The position numbers and the translations under genes are program-made. Source: Gammaproteobacteria bacterium RIFOXYD12_FULL_61_37 (GTDB taxonomy: Bacteria; Pseudomonadota; Gammaproteobacteria; Chromatiales; Chromatiaceae). From it: a stretch of 64,000 nt of DNA. The notes beneath the pieces were generated by a model. The model was given only the letters and a program-made list of their open reading frames with translations. It was not told where the DNA came from and did no database searches. The stretch lies in the NCBI GenBank assembly GCA_001801995.1, contig MGZB01000001.1, positions 1 through 64,000 on the forward strand. The letters run 5' to 3'. Positions 17,220 to 25,899 of the stretch are shown in pieces (position 1 is the stretch's first letter; each line of letters starts with the position of its first letter).

Positions 17220-17247
17220 AGGGAACTTTTAAAAGTAGGGGTTCCCT
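17220..17247. repeat. Short inverted repeat
   Basis: AGGGAAC and GTTCCCT lie 14 bp apart, with a weaker TTTTAAAA palindrome in the loop. The repeat lies just upstream of the DUF3108 gene and next to the mrp terminator; it could be an operator or part of the termination structure. Confidence 0.3.
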
Positions 17248-17252
17248 GTAAC

Positions 17253-17278
17253 AAAAACCGGGGCAAGCCCCGGTTTTT
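17253..17278 (-). terminator. Intrinsic terminator of mrp (symmetrical)
   Basis: CCGGGG and CCCCGG pair around CAAG, flanked by AAAAA and TTTTT. The hairpin is 20 bp past the mrp stop and has a U-tract when read on the minus strand; it could work in both directions. Confidence 0.85.
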
Positions 17279-17297
17279 GTGATGCCATCCCCCGCGA

Positions 17298-18389
17298 TCA
17301 GTTGTTCTGGATCACGATATTGGGGAACTTGGCGGCGTAGCTCTTGGCCTGCAACGACAGCTTGGCCGATGTCCGGCGGGCAATCTCGCGGTAGGTCTGG
17401 GAGATGCGCGACTCCGGCTCGGCCACCACGGTGGGCTTGCCGCCGTCGGTCTCTTCGCGGATGCGGATGTCCAGCGGCAATTGGCCGAGCAGCTCCACGT
17501 TGTACTGATCGGCCATGGATCTGCCGCCGCCCTGGCCAAAGATGGGTTCCTCATGGCCACAGTGGGAGCAGATATGGGTGCTCATGTTCTCCACGATGCC
17601 CAACACCGGGACCTCTACCTTCTCGAACATCTTCAGGCCCTTGCGGGCGTCGAGCAGGGCGATGTCCTGCGGGGTGGTAACTATGATCGCACCCGACACC
17701 GGGACCTTCTGCGCCAGGGTCAACTGGGTGTCGCCAGTGCCGGGCGGCAGGTCGATCACCAGGTAATCCAGATCGGACCAGTTGGTGTCGTTGAGAAGCT
17801 GCTCCAGGGCCTGGGTCACCATGGGACCGCGCCAGATCATGGGCGTCTCTTCGTCGATCAGGAAGCCGATGGACATGGCCTGCAAGCCGTGTGCCTCCAT
17901 GGGCTGCAAGGTGCGGCCGTCCAGGGACTCCGGCTTACCGGTGATCCCCAGCATGCGAGGCTGGGAAGGCCCGTAGATGTCGGCGTCCAGAAGGCCGACC
18001 TTGGCGCCTTCCAGGGAAAGGGCGAGGGCCAGATTGACAGCGGTGGTGGATTTGCCGACGCCGCCCTTGCCAGAGGCCACTGCGATGATGTTCTTGACGT
18101 TGTCGATGGGCTTCAGTGCCTTCTGGACGGAGTGAGCAACCACCTTGGTGCTGATTTCCACCTCGCATGAGGCGACTCCGGCAACTGCCTCGACCTTTTC
18201 CTTTACGGCCGCCGCGATCTGAGCATGCATGCTCTCGGCGGGGAAGCCGAGCACAACCTGAACCCTGACCCTGTCCCCATTGATCTCGATACCTTTGACG
18301 GATTTGGCGGACACCAGATCCTTGTTGAGATTGGGTTCAATGTAGCCTTTGACGGCCTCTTCGATCTTCTCTTTGGTGATGTCAGCCAT
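17298..18389 (-). CDS. apbC: Mrp/ApbC-type P-loop ATPase, iron-sulfur cluster carrier
   Basis: The ATG at 18389 follows AGGAG and gives 363 residues starting MADITKEKIEEAVKGY, the usual N-terminal MIP18/DUF59 domain (about 1-95). The ATPase domain has the deviant Walker A motif ASGKGGVGKST, LLDADIYGPSQ and DYLVIDLPPGTGDTQLT. Near the C-terminus the C-S-H-C motif in ENMSTHICSHCGHEE provides the cysteines that hold a bridging 4Fe-4S cluster in Mrp/ApbC dimers. It would deliver Fe-S clusters in the cytoplasm. The gene is monocistronic with its own terminator and is divergent from the hsp20 pair. Confidence 0.93.
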   Translation of the reverse strand: MADITKEKIEEAVKGYIEPNLNKDLVSAKSVKGIEINGDRVRVQVVLGFPAESMHAQIAAAVKEKVEAVAGVASCEVEISTKVVAHSVQKALKPIDNVKNIIAVASGKGGVGKSTTAVNLALALSLEGAKVGLLDADIYGPSQPRMLGITGKPESLDGRTLQPMEAHGLQAMSIGFLIDEETPMIWRGPMVTQALEQLLNDTNWSDLDYLVIDLPPGTGDTQLTLAQKVPVSGAIIVTTPQDIALLDARKGLKMFEKVEVPVLGIVENMSTHICSHCGHEEPIFGQGGGRSMADQYNVELLGQLPLDIRIREETDGGKPTVVAEPESRISQTYREIARRTSAKLSLQAKSYAAKFPNIVIQNN

Positions 18390-18564
18390 TTGCGTATTTT
18401 CTCCTGCACTGGACCGGACACACCCGATCCATTGAAACCGTAAAATCAAGGGCGGGATTGTACACCAATTACCGCCGCTTTCACCAAGCAAGACAGTCGG
18501 TCTTTGGACGACAAGACTCAACCCCTGGAATTGTCTGAGTTGCATTAATTTTGTTGGCTTTCAC

Positions 18565-18594
18565 CTTGAAAGAAGGGGTGCCCGCTCCCACAAT
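18565..18594 (+). promoter_or_regulatory. Sigma-32-like heat-shock promoter
   Basis: CCTTGAAAG (the CTTGAA core at 18565-18570) is followed after 16 bp by CCCACAAT (18587-18594), resembling the RpoH consensus CTTGAA / CCCCATNT. It ends 39 bp before the first hsp20 start, which makes functional sense. Confidence 0.6.
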
Positions 18595-18633
18595 CTATAT
18601 GGACTCAGAAACTCTCCGAGGAGGGAACATCCG

Positions 18634-19077
18634 ATGTACGCAGGTATGAGTGATATCGAAAAAGACTTGCTTGAGCAATTGGGGCGAATGGACCGGGAGA
18701 CGGACAATCTCTACGGCCCCGGCCTCTTGCCCGCCTCGCTCCGCATGATGGCCGGGAAGGGGTTTCCGGCGATCAATGTGGGCGCCACGGCCAACCAGAT
18801 CGACATTTATCTCTTTGCACCCGGCATCGACCCCAAGGCAATGGACATTAGCATCCAGCACAATGTCCTCATCGTTGCGGGCGAGCGGCGGCTTATCACC
18901 GAAGCGGGGGCCGATTACTACCGCAAGGAACGCTACGATGGCCCGTTCCGCCGGGTGCTCACCCTGCCCGACGGGGTCGATCCCGACAGGGTTGATGCCC
19001 GTTACCGGGACGGGGTGCTGCATATCACCGTCGGGCGCCTGGAATCGTCCAAGCCGCGCCGTATCGAAGTGAAATAA
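18634..19077 (+). CDS. Small heat-shock protein, Hsp20/alpha-crystallin family (first of pair)
   Basis: The start is preceded by GAGGAGG. The 147-residue protein has a 45-residue N-terminal arm and an alpha-crystallin domain with QIDIYLFAPGIDPKAMDI, NVLIVAGERR and the closing DGVLHITVGRLE; a short basic tail carries PRRIEVK in place of the usual IXI motif. Members are ATP-independent holdases that bind unfolding proteins. It is followed after 18 bp by a second hsp20 gene and is preceded by a sigma-32-like promoter. Confidence 0.92.
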   Translation: MYAGMSDIEKDLLEQLGRMDRETDNLYGPGLLPASLRMMAGKGFPAINVGATANQIDIYLFAPGIDPKAMDISIQHNVLIVAGERRLITEAGADYYRKERYDGPFRRVLTLPDGVDPDRVDARYRDGVLHITVGRLESSKPRRIEVK

Positions 19078-19095
19078 TCAAAGGAGCGCCTAAAG

Positions 19096-19494
19096 ATGAC
19101 CGACAACAATCCCATGACCAAGCCGCAGGAAACCCCGGCGGCCACCCAGGGCGGCGATACAGCGCGTGTCATCCGTCCCTTGGTGGATATCTTCGAGGAC
19201 GACACCGGCATCACCCTCCAGGCCGATATGCCAGGTGTCACCAAGGACCGGCTCGATATCCGGGTAGAAAAGGACACCCTCAGCATTGCCGGGGATCTTA
19301 AAATCGACATGCCGGAGGAGGTGGAACCCCTATATGCCGATGTCCGCTCTCACCGGTATCAGCGTAGCTTCTCCCTGAGCCGGGAACTGGCCACGGACGA
19401 GATCGAGGCATCCCTTCACAATGGGGTCCTGATTCTACGGATTCCCATGCGTAAGGAACTGCAACCGCGCAAGATCGAGGTCCGCGTCGATTAA
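19096..19494 (+). CDS. Small heat-shock protein, Hsp20/alpha-crystallin family (second of pair)
   Basis: AAGGAG precedes the ATG. The 132-residue protein has a polar N-terminal arm and an alpha-crystallin domain (VDIFEDDTGITLQADMPG, KDTLSIAGDL, HNGVLILRIPM) ending in PRKIEV. It is clearly divergent in sequence from its neighbour, so the pair may form mixed oligomers or act on different clients. It lies in the same operon and ends before an 11-bp GC-rich hairpin. Confidence 0.93.
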   Translation: MTDNNPMTKPQETPAATQGGDTARVIRPLVDIFEDDTGITLQADMPGVTKDRLDIRVEKDTLSIAGDLKIDMPEEVEPLYADVRSHRYQRSFSLSRELATDEIEASLHNGVLILRIPMRKELQPRKIEVRVD

Positions 19495-19505
19495 CTCACC
19501 CCATT

Positions 19506-19533
19506 CCCCGCCCCTGAACGGACAGGGGCGGGG
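19506..19533 (+). terminator. GC-rich hairpin after the hsp20 operon
   Basis: CCCCGCCCCTG and CAGGGGCGGGG form a perfect 11-bp stem with loop AACGGA, 11 bp after the hsp20 stop. No U-tract follows, so it may terminate weakly or stabilise the 3' end of the mRNA. Confidence 0.5.
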
Positions 19534-19610
19534 CATTCGCCGGTCGCTCATATCCTCCTTGAACTGTGGGATAATCCAGCCCCCAGTGCCCCCGATCAGG
19601 ACCTAGAGAG

Positions 19611-21659
19611 ATGAGCCATCAGCGGAAAATCCTAGTCACCAGCGCCCTGCCCTACGCCAACGGCCCCATCCATATCGGCCACTTGGTCGAATACATCCAG
19701 ACCGACATCTGGGTCCGCTTCCAGAAAATGCGCGGCCACGAATGCTGGTACGTCTGCGCCGACGACGCCCACGGCACCCCCATCATGCTGCGCGCACGTC
19801 AGGAGGGCATAGATCCGGAGACCCTGATCGCCCGCGTGGCCCAAGAGCACAAGGCCGACTTCGCCGCCTTCCGCATCGGCTTCGACAACTACCACTCCAC
19901 CCACTCGGAGGAGAACCGCCAGATCTCGCACCTGATCTACGAACGGCTGCGAGACGGTGGCCACATCACCCAACGGGAGATCACCCAGGCCTACGACCCG
20001 GTGGAGAACATGTTCCTGCCGGACCGTTTCATCAAGGGTGAGTGCCCCAAGTGCGGCGCGGCGGACCAGTACGGCGATAACTGCGAGGCCTGCGGCGCCA
20101 GCTATTCCCCTGCCGAGTTGAAGAACGCCGTCTCCGCCGTCTCCGGCGCCACCCCGGTCGAAAAGGCATCAACCCATTACTTCTTCAAGCTGGCCAATTT
20201 CGAGGCCATGCTGCACGACTGGACCCGCGCCGGTCACGTCCAGAAGGAGATGGCCAACAAACTGGGCGAGTGGTTCGAGGCGGGCCTGCAAGAGTGGGAC
20301 ATCTCCCGCGACGCACCCTATTTCGGCTTCGAGATCCCCGATCACCCTGGCAAGTTCTTCTATGTCTGGCTCGACGCCCCCATCGGCTACATGGCCAGCT
20401 TCAAGAATCTCAGTGATCGGGAAGGGATTGATTTCGACGCATTCTGGAAAGCGGACTCCAGCGCCGAGCTTTACCACTTCATCGGCAAGGATATCGTCTA
20501 TTTCCACTGCCTGTTCTGGCCCGCCATGTTGCACGGCGCCGGCTTCCGCAAACCGAGCGCGGTCTTCACCCACGGCTTCCTCACCGTGGACGGACAGAAG
20601 ATGTCCAAGTCGCGCGGCACCTTTATCAAGGCGCGTAGCTACCTGGACCACCTCAACCCCGAATACCTGCGCTACTACTTCGCCGCCAAGCTGGGCAGCG
20701 GAGTGGACGACATCGACCTCAACCTGGAGGACTTCGCCCAACGGGTCAACGCCGACCTGGTGGGCAAGGTGGTCAACATCGCCTCGCGCAACGCCGGCTT
20801 CATCGACAAACGCTTCGGCGGCAGGCTTGCCGACACCCTGGCGGAACCGGGGCTCTTCGCCGAATTCGCCGCCGCTGGCCAGACCATCGCAGACTACTAC
20901 GAGCAGCGGGAATACAGCCGCGCCGTGCGCGAGATCATGGCCCTGGCCGACCGGGCCAACCAATACATCGATGAGAAGAAGCCCTGGGCAATGGCCAAGG
21001 AGGAGGGCAGGGAACAGGAGCTGCACCAGGTCTGCTCCATGGGCCTCAACCTCTTCCGCCTGCTGATCGGCTATCTGCGTCCCATCCTGCCCGGCACCGC
21101 GGCAGCGGCAGAAGCCTTCCTGCGGATTGAGCCACTGACCTGGGAGGCGCTGGCACAACCCCTGAGCGGGCACCTGATCGAGAAATTCGTACCCCTGATG
21201 ACCCGCGTCGAGGCCAAGGACATCGAGGCCATGGTAGCTGCATCAAGGGAAGACCTGAAAGCCATCGACGCCAAGAAGACCAAATCCATGGAAACCACGA
21301 CCGAGGGCCATCTGGCGAAAGACCCCATCGCCGCTGATATCGACTACGCCGACTTCGCCAAAGTGGACCTGCGCATCGCCCGCATCGCCAAGGCCGAACC
21401 GGTCGAGGGGGCAAACAAGCTGCTCCGGCTCACGCTAGACCTGGGCGGTGAGACCCGCAACGTTTTCGCCGGCATAAAGTCGGCCTATGAACCGCAAGAC
21501 CTGGAAGGAAAACTCACCGTCATGGTCGCCAACCTGGCGCCAAGGAAGATGCGCTTCGGTCTCTCCGAAGGCATGGTTCTAGCCGCCGGACCCGGCGGCA
21601 AGGACCTTTTCATCCTGAATCCCGATATCGGCGCGGAACCGGGGATGAAGGTGAAATAG
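19611..21659 (+). CDS. metG: Methionyl-tRNA synthetase
   Basis: The product has 682 residues, the length of the long proteobacterial MetG. Class I signatures are seen: HIGH in [12 protein letters not shown], and KMSKS in [13 protein letters not shown] zinc-knuckle insertion is present (CPKCG ... CEACG). The C-terminal part (about 575-682) is the Trbp111-like tRNA-binding OB-fold ([42 protein letters not shown]). The enzyme charges tRNA-Met with methionine. It starts the run metG, hypothetical, ThiF-like, methyltransferase, all on the plus strand. Confidence 0.97.
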   Translation: MSHQRKILVTSALPYANGPIHIGHLVEYIQTDIWVRFQKMRGHECWYVCADDAHGTPIMLRARQEGIDPETLIARVAQEHKADFAAFRIGFDNYHSTHSEENRQISHLIYERLRDGGHITQREITQAYDPVENMFLPDRFIKGECPKCGAADQYGDNCEACGASYSPAELKNAVSAVSGATPVEKASTHYFFKLANFEAMLHDWTRAGHVQKEMANKLGEWFEAGLQEWDISRDAPYFGFEIPDHPGKFFYVWLDAPIGYMASFKNLSDREGIDFDAFWKADSSAELYHFIGKDIVYFHCLFWPAMLHGAGFRKPSAVFTHGFLTVDGQKMSKSRGTFIKARSYLDHLNPEYLRYYFAAKLGSGVDDIDLNLEDFAQRVNADLVGKVVNIASRNAGFIDKRFGGRLADTLAEPGLFAEFAAAGQTIADYYEQREYSRAVREIMALADRANQYIDEKKPWAMAKEEGREQELHQVCSMGLNLFRLLIGYLRPILPGTAAAAEAFLRIEPLTWEALAQPLSGHLIEKFVPLMTRVEAKDIEAMVAASREDLKAIDAKKTKSMETTTEGHLAKDPIAADIDYADFAKVDLRIARIAKAEPVEGANKLLRLTLDLGGETRNVFAGIKSAYEPQDLEGKLTVMVANLAPRKMRFGLSEGMVLAAGPGGKDLFILNPDIGAEPGMKVK

Positions 21660-21728
21660 CCCCCACCCCTGGGACGGCGCGCCAAATTCCCTTTTGATAA
21701 TCGACTTTTTACCGACTAGGATAAGCGC

Positions 21729-22145
21729 ATGGGCATGCGCGAAAAAGAAACCCTCAAGCAGCGGGAAATCTGCTTCTGCAAACTCCATCCCGATACCGAC
21801 CAGGCGGGGACGGCGGCGCTGTTGCTCCAGGACATCCCCGGCATCCAGGGTACGGAGCAAGCCTCGCCCAGCCTGCTTCGGGTCCGATACGATCTTGAAG
21901 ACATCAGCATCCGTCAAATCGAGGAGATGCTCGTCGAACTTGGCTTCCACCTGGCGGGCAATCTCATGCACCGTCTCATGCGGGCACTGCATTACTACGC
22001 CGAGGAGACCCAGCGGGCCAACATGGCCCTGGGGTGCGGCGACTGCGATTCGGACCGCACCCGCAAGATCTTCATTGAGCGCTACACCCATCTCTGCCAC
22101 GGCTGCCGGGACCCCCATTCAAGCATCTGGCGTCACTACCGCTGA
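21729..22145 (+). CDS. Conserved-looking hypothetical with HMA-like fold and C-terminal cysteine motifs
   Basis: AGGATAA precedes the ATG; the product has 138 residues. The first 75 residues (REICFCKLHPDTDQAGTAAL, then LLRVRYDLEDISIRQIEEML) have the beta-alpha-beta-beta-alpha-beta rhythm of small ferredoxin-like/heavy-metal-associated domains, although no CxxC metal loop is present in the usual place. The C-terminal part has CGDCDSDRTRKIFIERY and CHGCRDPH, two CxxC pairs that could bind zinc or an Fe-S cluster. The start of the ThiF-like gene lies 3 bp after its stop, so the two are probably co-translated. Function unknown. Confidence 0.7.
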   Translation: MGMREKETLKQREICFCKLHPDTDQAGTAALLLQDIPGIQGTEQASPSLLRVRYDLEDISIRQIEEMLVELGFHLAGNLMHRLMRALHYYAEETQRANMALGCGDCDSDRTRKIFIERYTHLCHGCRDPHSSIWRHYR

Positions 22146-22148
22146 TCC

Positions 22149-22898
22149 ATGGACGATCAGCAACTCCTGCGCTTTGCACGACAGATCCTGTTGCTCGATG
22201 TGGGTATCGAGGGGCAGCAGCGCCTGCTCGACGCCCATGTATTGATCGTCGGCCTGGGGGGGCTCGGCTCTCCCGTCGTCCTCTATCTGGCCGCATCCGG
22301 CGTTGGTCGGTTGACCCTGGTGGACCACGACCGGGTGGAACTCACCAACCTGCAACGCCAGATCGCCCATGGCAGCGATGACATCGGCACCCCCAAGGTC
22401 GAATCGGCGAGTACCGCCGCCCATCGTCTCAACCCTGAATGCCGCATAACCTGCATCCAGGAAAGGGTGGACGGGCAGCATCTGAACGAGTTGCTTGACG
22501 ATGTGGACCTGGTGGTCGATGCCTGCGACAACTTCGATACCCGTTTCGCCATCAACCAGGCCTGCGTTGGCCGGGGTATTCCACTGGTCAGCGGGGCGGC
22601 GGTCCGTTGGGAGGGGCAGGTCACAGTCTTTTCCGGCAAGGCGGGAGAGGGGTGTTACCGCTGTCTCTTTCCCGAGGACGGGGAAGACGATACCCGATGC
22701 AGCACTCTGGGGGTCGCCTCCCCTCTGGTCGGGGTCATCGGCAGTCTGCAAGCCATGGAGGCCATGAAGGTACTGACAGGCGCGGGCGAGCCCCTCTTTA
22801 ACCGCCTGCTGGCCTACGACGGATTGACCGCCGCCTGGCGCAGCATCAAACTCCGCGCCGATCCCCACTGTCCCGTCTGCGGGCGGCAGGACAATTGA
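22149..22898 (+). CDS. E1-like adenylyltransferase, ThiF/MoeB/HesA family
   Basis: The 249-residue protein has the typical N-terminus (LLRFARQILLLDVGIEGQQRL), the ATP-binding motif GLGGLGSP, the DHDRVELTNLQRQ block and the Zn-binding cysteine pairs CYRC and CPVC. CSTLGVASP holds the position of the catalytic cysteine in MoeB/ThiF. These enzymes adenylate the C-terminal glycine of a ubiquitin-like sulfur carrier (MoaD, ThiS). No sulfur-carrier gene is adjacent, so MoeB versus ThiF cannot be decided. Its close neighbour with CxxC pairs might be a partner. Confidence 0.88.
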   Translation: MDDQQLLRFARQILLLDVGIEGQQRLLDAHVLIVGLGGLGSPVVLYLAASGVGRLTLVDHDRVELTNLQRQIAHGSDDIGTPKVESASTAAHRLNPECRITCIQERVDGQHLNELLDDVDLVVDACDNFDTRFAINQACVGRGIPLVSGAAVRWEGQVTVFSGKAGEGCYRCLFPEDGEDDTRCSTLGVASPLVGVIGSLQAMEAMKVLTGAGEPLFNRLLAYDGLTAAWRSIKLRADPHCPVCGRQDN

Positions 22899-22950
22899 TC
22901 CATCGAGCCTGCGGCCGCCATGCCGCCCTCCCCACAAACCGGGCCATCAG

Positions 22951-23559
22951 ATGCTCCCCAATAATCTCGACCCTGAAAAGCGCGCCTGGCTCGAACGACT
23001 CCGGCAGGACATCGTCTTCACTGACCGCCTGCGGGGCCAGGAGCTGAGCTTCCACACCACCTGGGGGCTGTTCTCGCCCAAGGCCATCGACGAAGGGACT
23101 AAACTCCTGCTGGACTACATCGAGATCAAGGAGGACGACGACAGCGCCGACCTGGGCTGCGGCTACGGACCCATCGGCCTGACCCTGGCCAGGCTCGCGC
23201 CCCAAGGCCGCCACACCCTCATGGATAAGGACTTTATAGCGGTGGAATATAGCCGGAAGAACGCCCGGCTTAACCGTATCGAAAACTGCGAAGTGGTGTT
23301 GAGCAACGGCTTCAACCAGCTCGATCAAAGGCGTTTCAATCTGATTGTCTCCAACCTGCCGGCCAAGACCAGCAAAGAACACTACTACCTCTACTTCTAC
23401 GAGGCCCTGGCCCGGCTGGAGCCGGGTGGCCGTTGCTACCTGGTCACCATCAATGGCCTGAGGGAATTCATCAAAAAGGCCTTCCTGGAAATCTTCGGCA
23501 ACTATGACAAGCTGAAGCAAGGGCGTGCCTACACGGTCGCCGTGGCAGAGAAGCCGTAA
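22951..23559 (+). CDS. Class I SAM methyltransferase, RsmC/YbxB-like small domain
   Basis: The product has 202 residues: a short N-terminal segment (DRLRGQELSFHTTWGLFSPKAIDEGTKLL in two parts) followed by ADLGCGYGPIGLTLA (SAM motif I) and NLIVSNLPAK in the position of the NPPY motif. The NLPA variant and the overall layout are those of YbxB/RsmC-type methyltransferases, where RsmC modifies guanine in 16S rRNA. The substrate is not determined here. The true priA start lies 47 bp downstream. Confidence 0.8.
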   Translation: MLPNNLDPEKRAWLERLRQDIVFTDRLRGQELSFHTTWGLFSPKAIDEGTKLLLDYIEIKEDDDSADLGCGYGPIGLTLARLAPQGRHTLMDKDFIAVEYSRKNARLNRIENCEVVLSNGFNQLDQRRFNLIVSNLPAKTSKEHYYLYFYEALARLEPGGRCYLVTINGLREFIKKAFLEIFGNYDKLKQGRAYTVAVAEKP

Positions 23560-23605
23560 CCCCCAGGATTTCCTGCCACTGAGACGGGTTACTATCCTTT
23601 CCACC

Positions 23606-25795
23606 ATGCAATCCCAAATTCTCCGTGTCGCCGTCTTTGCTCCGATACGCCGTCTGTTCGACTACCTGTCGCCGGAGGAGGGCATGGTTGTGGCGGGGAT
23701 GCGAGTCCGCGTACCGTTCGGGCGCTCCTATCGCATCGGCATGGTTACCGGACTCGTCGAGCAAACCGAACTTGATCCGGGGAGGCTCAAGGCCGTTGCC
23801 GAAGTACTGGACCTGGAGCCCCTGCTGCGGGGCGATGACATCGATTTTCTCTCCTGGGTTGCAAGCTACTACCAACATCCCCCGGGAGAGGTCTTTGCTT
23901 CCGCCCTGCCTGTTCTCCTGCGCCTGGGCGAAACAACCCCTTCTGACCACTTGGCGGGGTGGCGGCTCACAGGCCAAGGGCGTTTGGCCGATGTGGCGCA
24001 ATTGAGCCGCGCGCCCAAGCAGGCCGGGCTGTTAGCGGTGATCGGCCGCCACCCCGGCGGGATCAGCCAGGTGGACCTGTCGGCGGAATACGGCAACTGC
24101 CGTCCCCTCCTGCTGGCCCTGCAAGAAAAGGGATTGATCGAGGCGGTGCAACTGCGCCCCTCCCTGCCCGAGATGACGCCCGTTCCGGCGCCCCTGCTCA
24201 ATGGGGAACAGGCCGGGGCGGTCGAGGCGATCTCCGCCGCCATGGGATTCCATACCTTCCTCTTGGATGGCATTACGGGCAGCGGCAAGACCGAGGTCTA
24301 TCTGGAGGCTGCCAGGCGCGTCCTGCAACAGCATCGGCAAGTGCTGGTATTGGTGCCGGAGATCGCCCTGACCCCGCAAACCACGCACCGTTTTGCCCAG
24401 CGGCTGGGCATCACGCCGCTGCTGCTCCATTCAGGACTCACCGACAAGGAGCGCGCCCTGGCCTGGACGCTGGCGTCCCAGGGCAAGGTGGGGTTGCTGC
24501 TCGGCACCCGCTCCGCCGTGCTGACGCCCCTGCCGGGGCTGGGACTGGTCATTGTAGACGAGGAACATGATCTCTCCTTCAAGCAGCAGGAAGGGGTCCG
24601 CTACTCGGCGCGCGACCTGGCCATCCTGCGTGCCAGGCGCGCCGACTGCCCGGTGGTGATCGGCTCGGCGACGCCCTCCCTCGAATCTCTCCACAATGTG
24701 GAGGCAGGGCGTTACAAGGGGCTGCGTCTGACGCAGCGCGCCGGTTCGGCCCTCCCTCCCGACATGCGCCTGGTGGATATCCGTTCCGCCCCGCTGGAAG
24801 CGGGGATGTCACGGGCGCTGCTACACGAAATCAAGCAGACGCTCGACCAGGGTGATCAGGCCCTGTTGTTCCTCAATCGCCGGGGTTTCGCGCCGGTTTT
24901 GATGTGTCACGACTGCGGCTGGTTTGCGCAATGCCCCCATTGCGACGCCCGTATGACGGTCCATTTTCAAGACGCAGGCCTCTGGTGCCACCACTGTGGC
25001 TATTTTCAGCGCTTCCCCTCCCAATGTCCCAGTTGCCAGGGGCTGCGGCTGGCCACCCTCGGACAGGGCACGGAGCAGGTAGAGACGGCGCTGAAAACCC
25101 TTTTCCCCAGCCATTCGGTGGCTCGTATCGACCGGGACAGCACCCGCCGCAAGGGGACGTTGCAGCAGTTGCTGGAGCAGGCCCGTCAGGGCAAGCACGC
25201 CTTGCTGCTCGGGACCCAGATGCTAGCCAAGGGCCACGATTTCCCGAACCTGACCCTGGTGGGTATTCTGGATGTGGACCAGGGGTTGTTCGGCGCCGAT
25301 TTCCGCGCCACCGAGCGCATGGCCCAACTCATCGTCCAGGTGGCAGGCCGGGCCGGGCGCGCGGACAAACCGGGCCGCGTGCTGATCCAGACCCGCCACG
25401 CCGACCATCCCCTGCTGAATCTGCTGATCGGCCGGGGCTACCCTGCCTTTGCCAGCGAGATGCTGGCCGAACGGCAGGCCGCCGCCCTGCCTCCCTTCAG
25501 TCACCAAGTCATGCTCCGCGCCGAATCGGCGATTCCGGGTGAGGCGGAGAAGTTCCTGCGGCAAGCCGCGCAACTTGGCCGTGAGCAGGCCACGCCGGGA
25601 GTGGAGATCTGGGGACCGGCGCCCGCCCCCATGGAGCGGCGGGCGGGCCGCTTTCGTTACCAGCTTTTGATCCAGTCGGCCAACCGTTCTCAATTACATC
25701 GCTATCTTGGCCGCTGGCTCCAGGCCATCGAGGGGGTGAAGACAGGGCACCGGCTGCGCTGGTCCATCGATGTGGACCCACAGGAAATGCTTTGA
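23606..25795 (+). CDS. priA: Primosomal protein N' (replication restart helicase)
   Basis: The ATG at 23606 gives 729 residues beginning MQSQILRVAVFAPIRRLFDY, the 3'-OH binding domain. The helicase core shows Walker A (GITGSGKTEVYL), DEEHDLSFKQQEG, GSATPSLES, and later GTQMLAKGHDFPN and QVAGRAGR. The zinc-binding insert has four CxxC pairs (CHDC, CPHC, CHHC, CPSC). PriA reloads the replisome at stalled forks. The gene is directly upstream of argS, a frequent arrangement in Gammaproteobacteria. Confidence 0.96.
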   Translation: MQSQILRVAVFAPIRRLFDYLSPEEGMVVAGMRVRVPFGRSYRIGMVTGLVEQTELDPGRLKAVAEVLDLEPLLRGDDIDFLSWVASYYQHPPGEVFASALPVLLRLGETTPSDHLAGWRLTGQGRLADVAQLSRAPKQAGLLAVIGRHPGGISQVDLSAEYGNCRPLLLALQEKGLIEAVQLRPSLPEMTPVPAPLLNGEQAGAVEAISAAMGFHTFLLDGITGSGKTEVYLEAARRVLQQHRQVLVLVPEIALTPQTTHRFAQRLGITPLLLHSGLTDKERALAWTLASQGKVGLLLGTRSAVLTPLPGLGLVIVDEEHDLSFKQQEGVRYSARDLAILRARRADCPVVIGSATPSLESLHNVEAGRYKGLRLTQRAGSALPPDMRLVDIRSAPLEAGMSRALLHEIKQTLDQGDQALLFLNRRGFAPVLMCHDCGWFAQCPHCDARMTVHFQDAGLWCHHCGYFQRFPSQCPSCQGLRLATLGQGTEQVETALKTLFPSHSVARIDRDSTRRKGTLQQLLEQARQGKHALLLGTQMLAKGHDFPNLTLVGILDVDQGLFGADFRATERMAQLIVQVAGRAGRADKPGRVLIQTRHADHPLLNLLIGRGYPAFASEMLAERQAAALPPFSHQVMLRAESAIPGEAEKFLRQAAQLGREQATPGVEIWGPAPAPMERRAGRFRYQLLIQSANRSQLHRYLGRWLQAIEGVKTGHRLRWSIDVDPQEML

Positions 25796-25899
25796 CTACC
25801 CCTTTCTTGGTATCCTACACAACTGTTTGAACTGCTTGCCTATGCAGATCCAGGGTTCTCCCGGAGCTTACATGGGCCTCGTATTTTGGAAATTCATCG

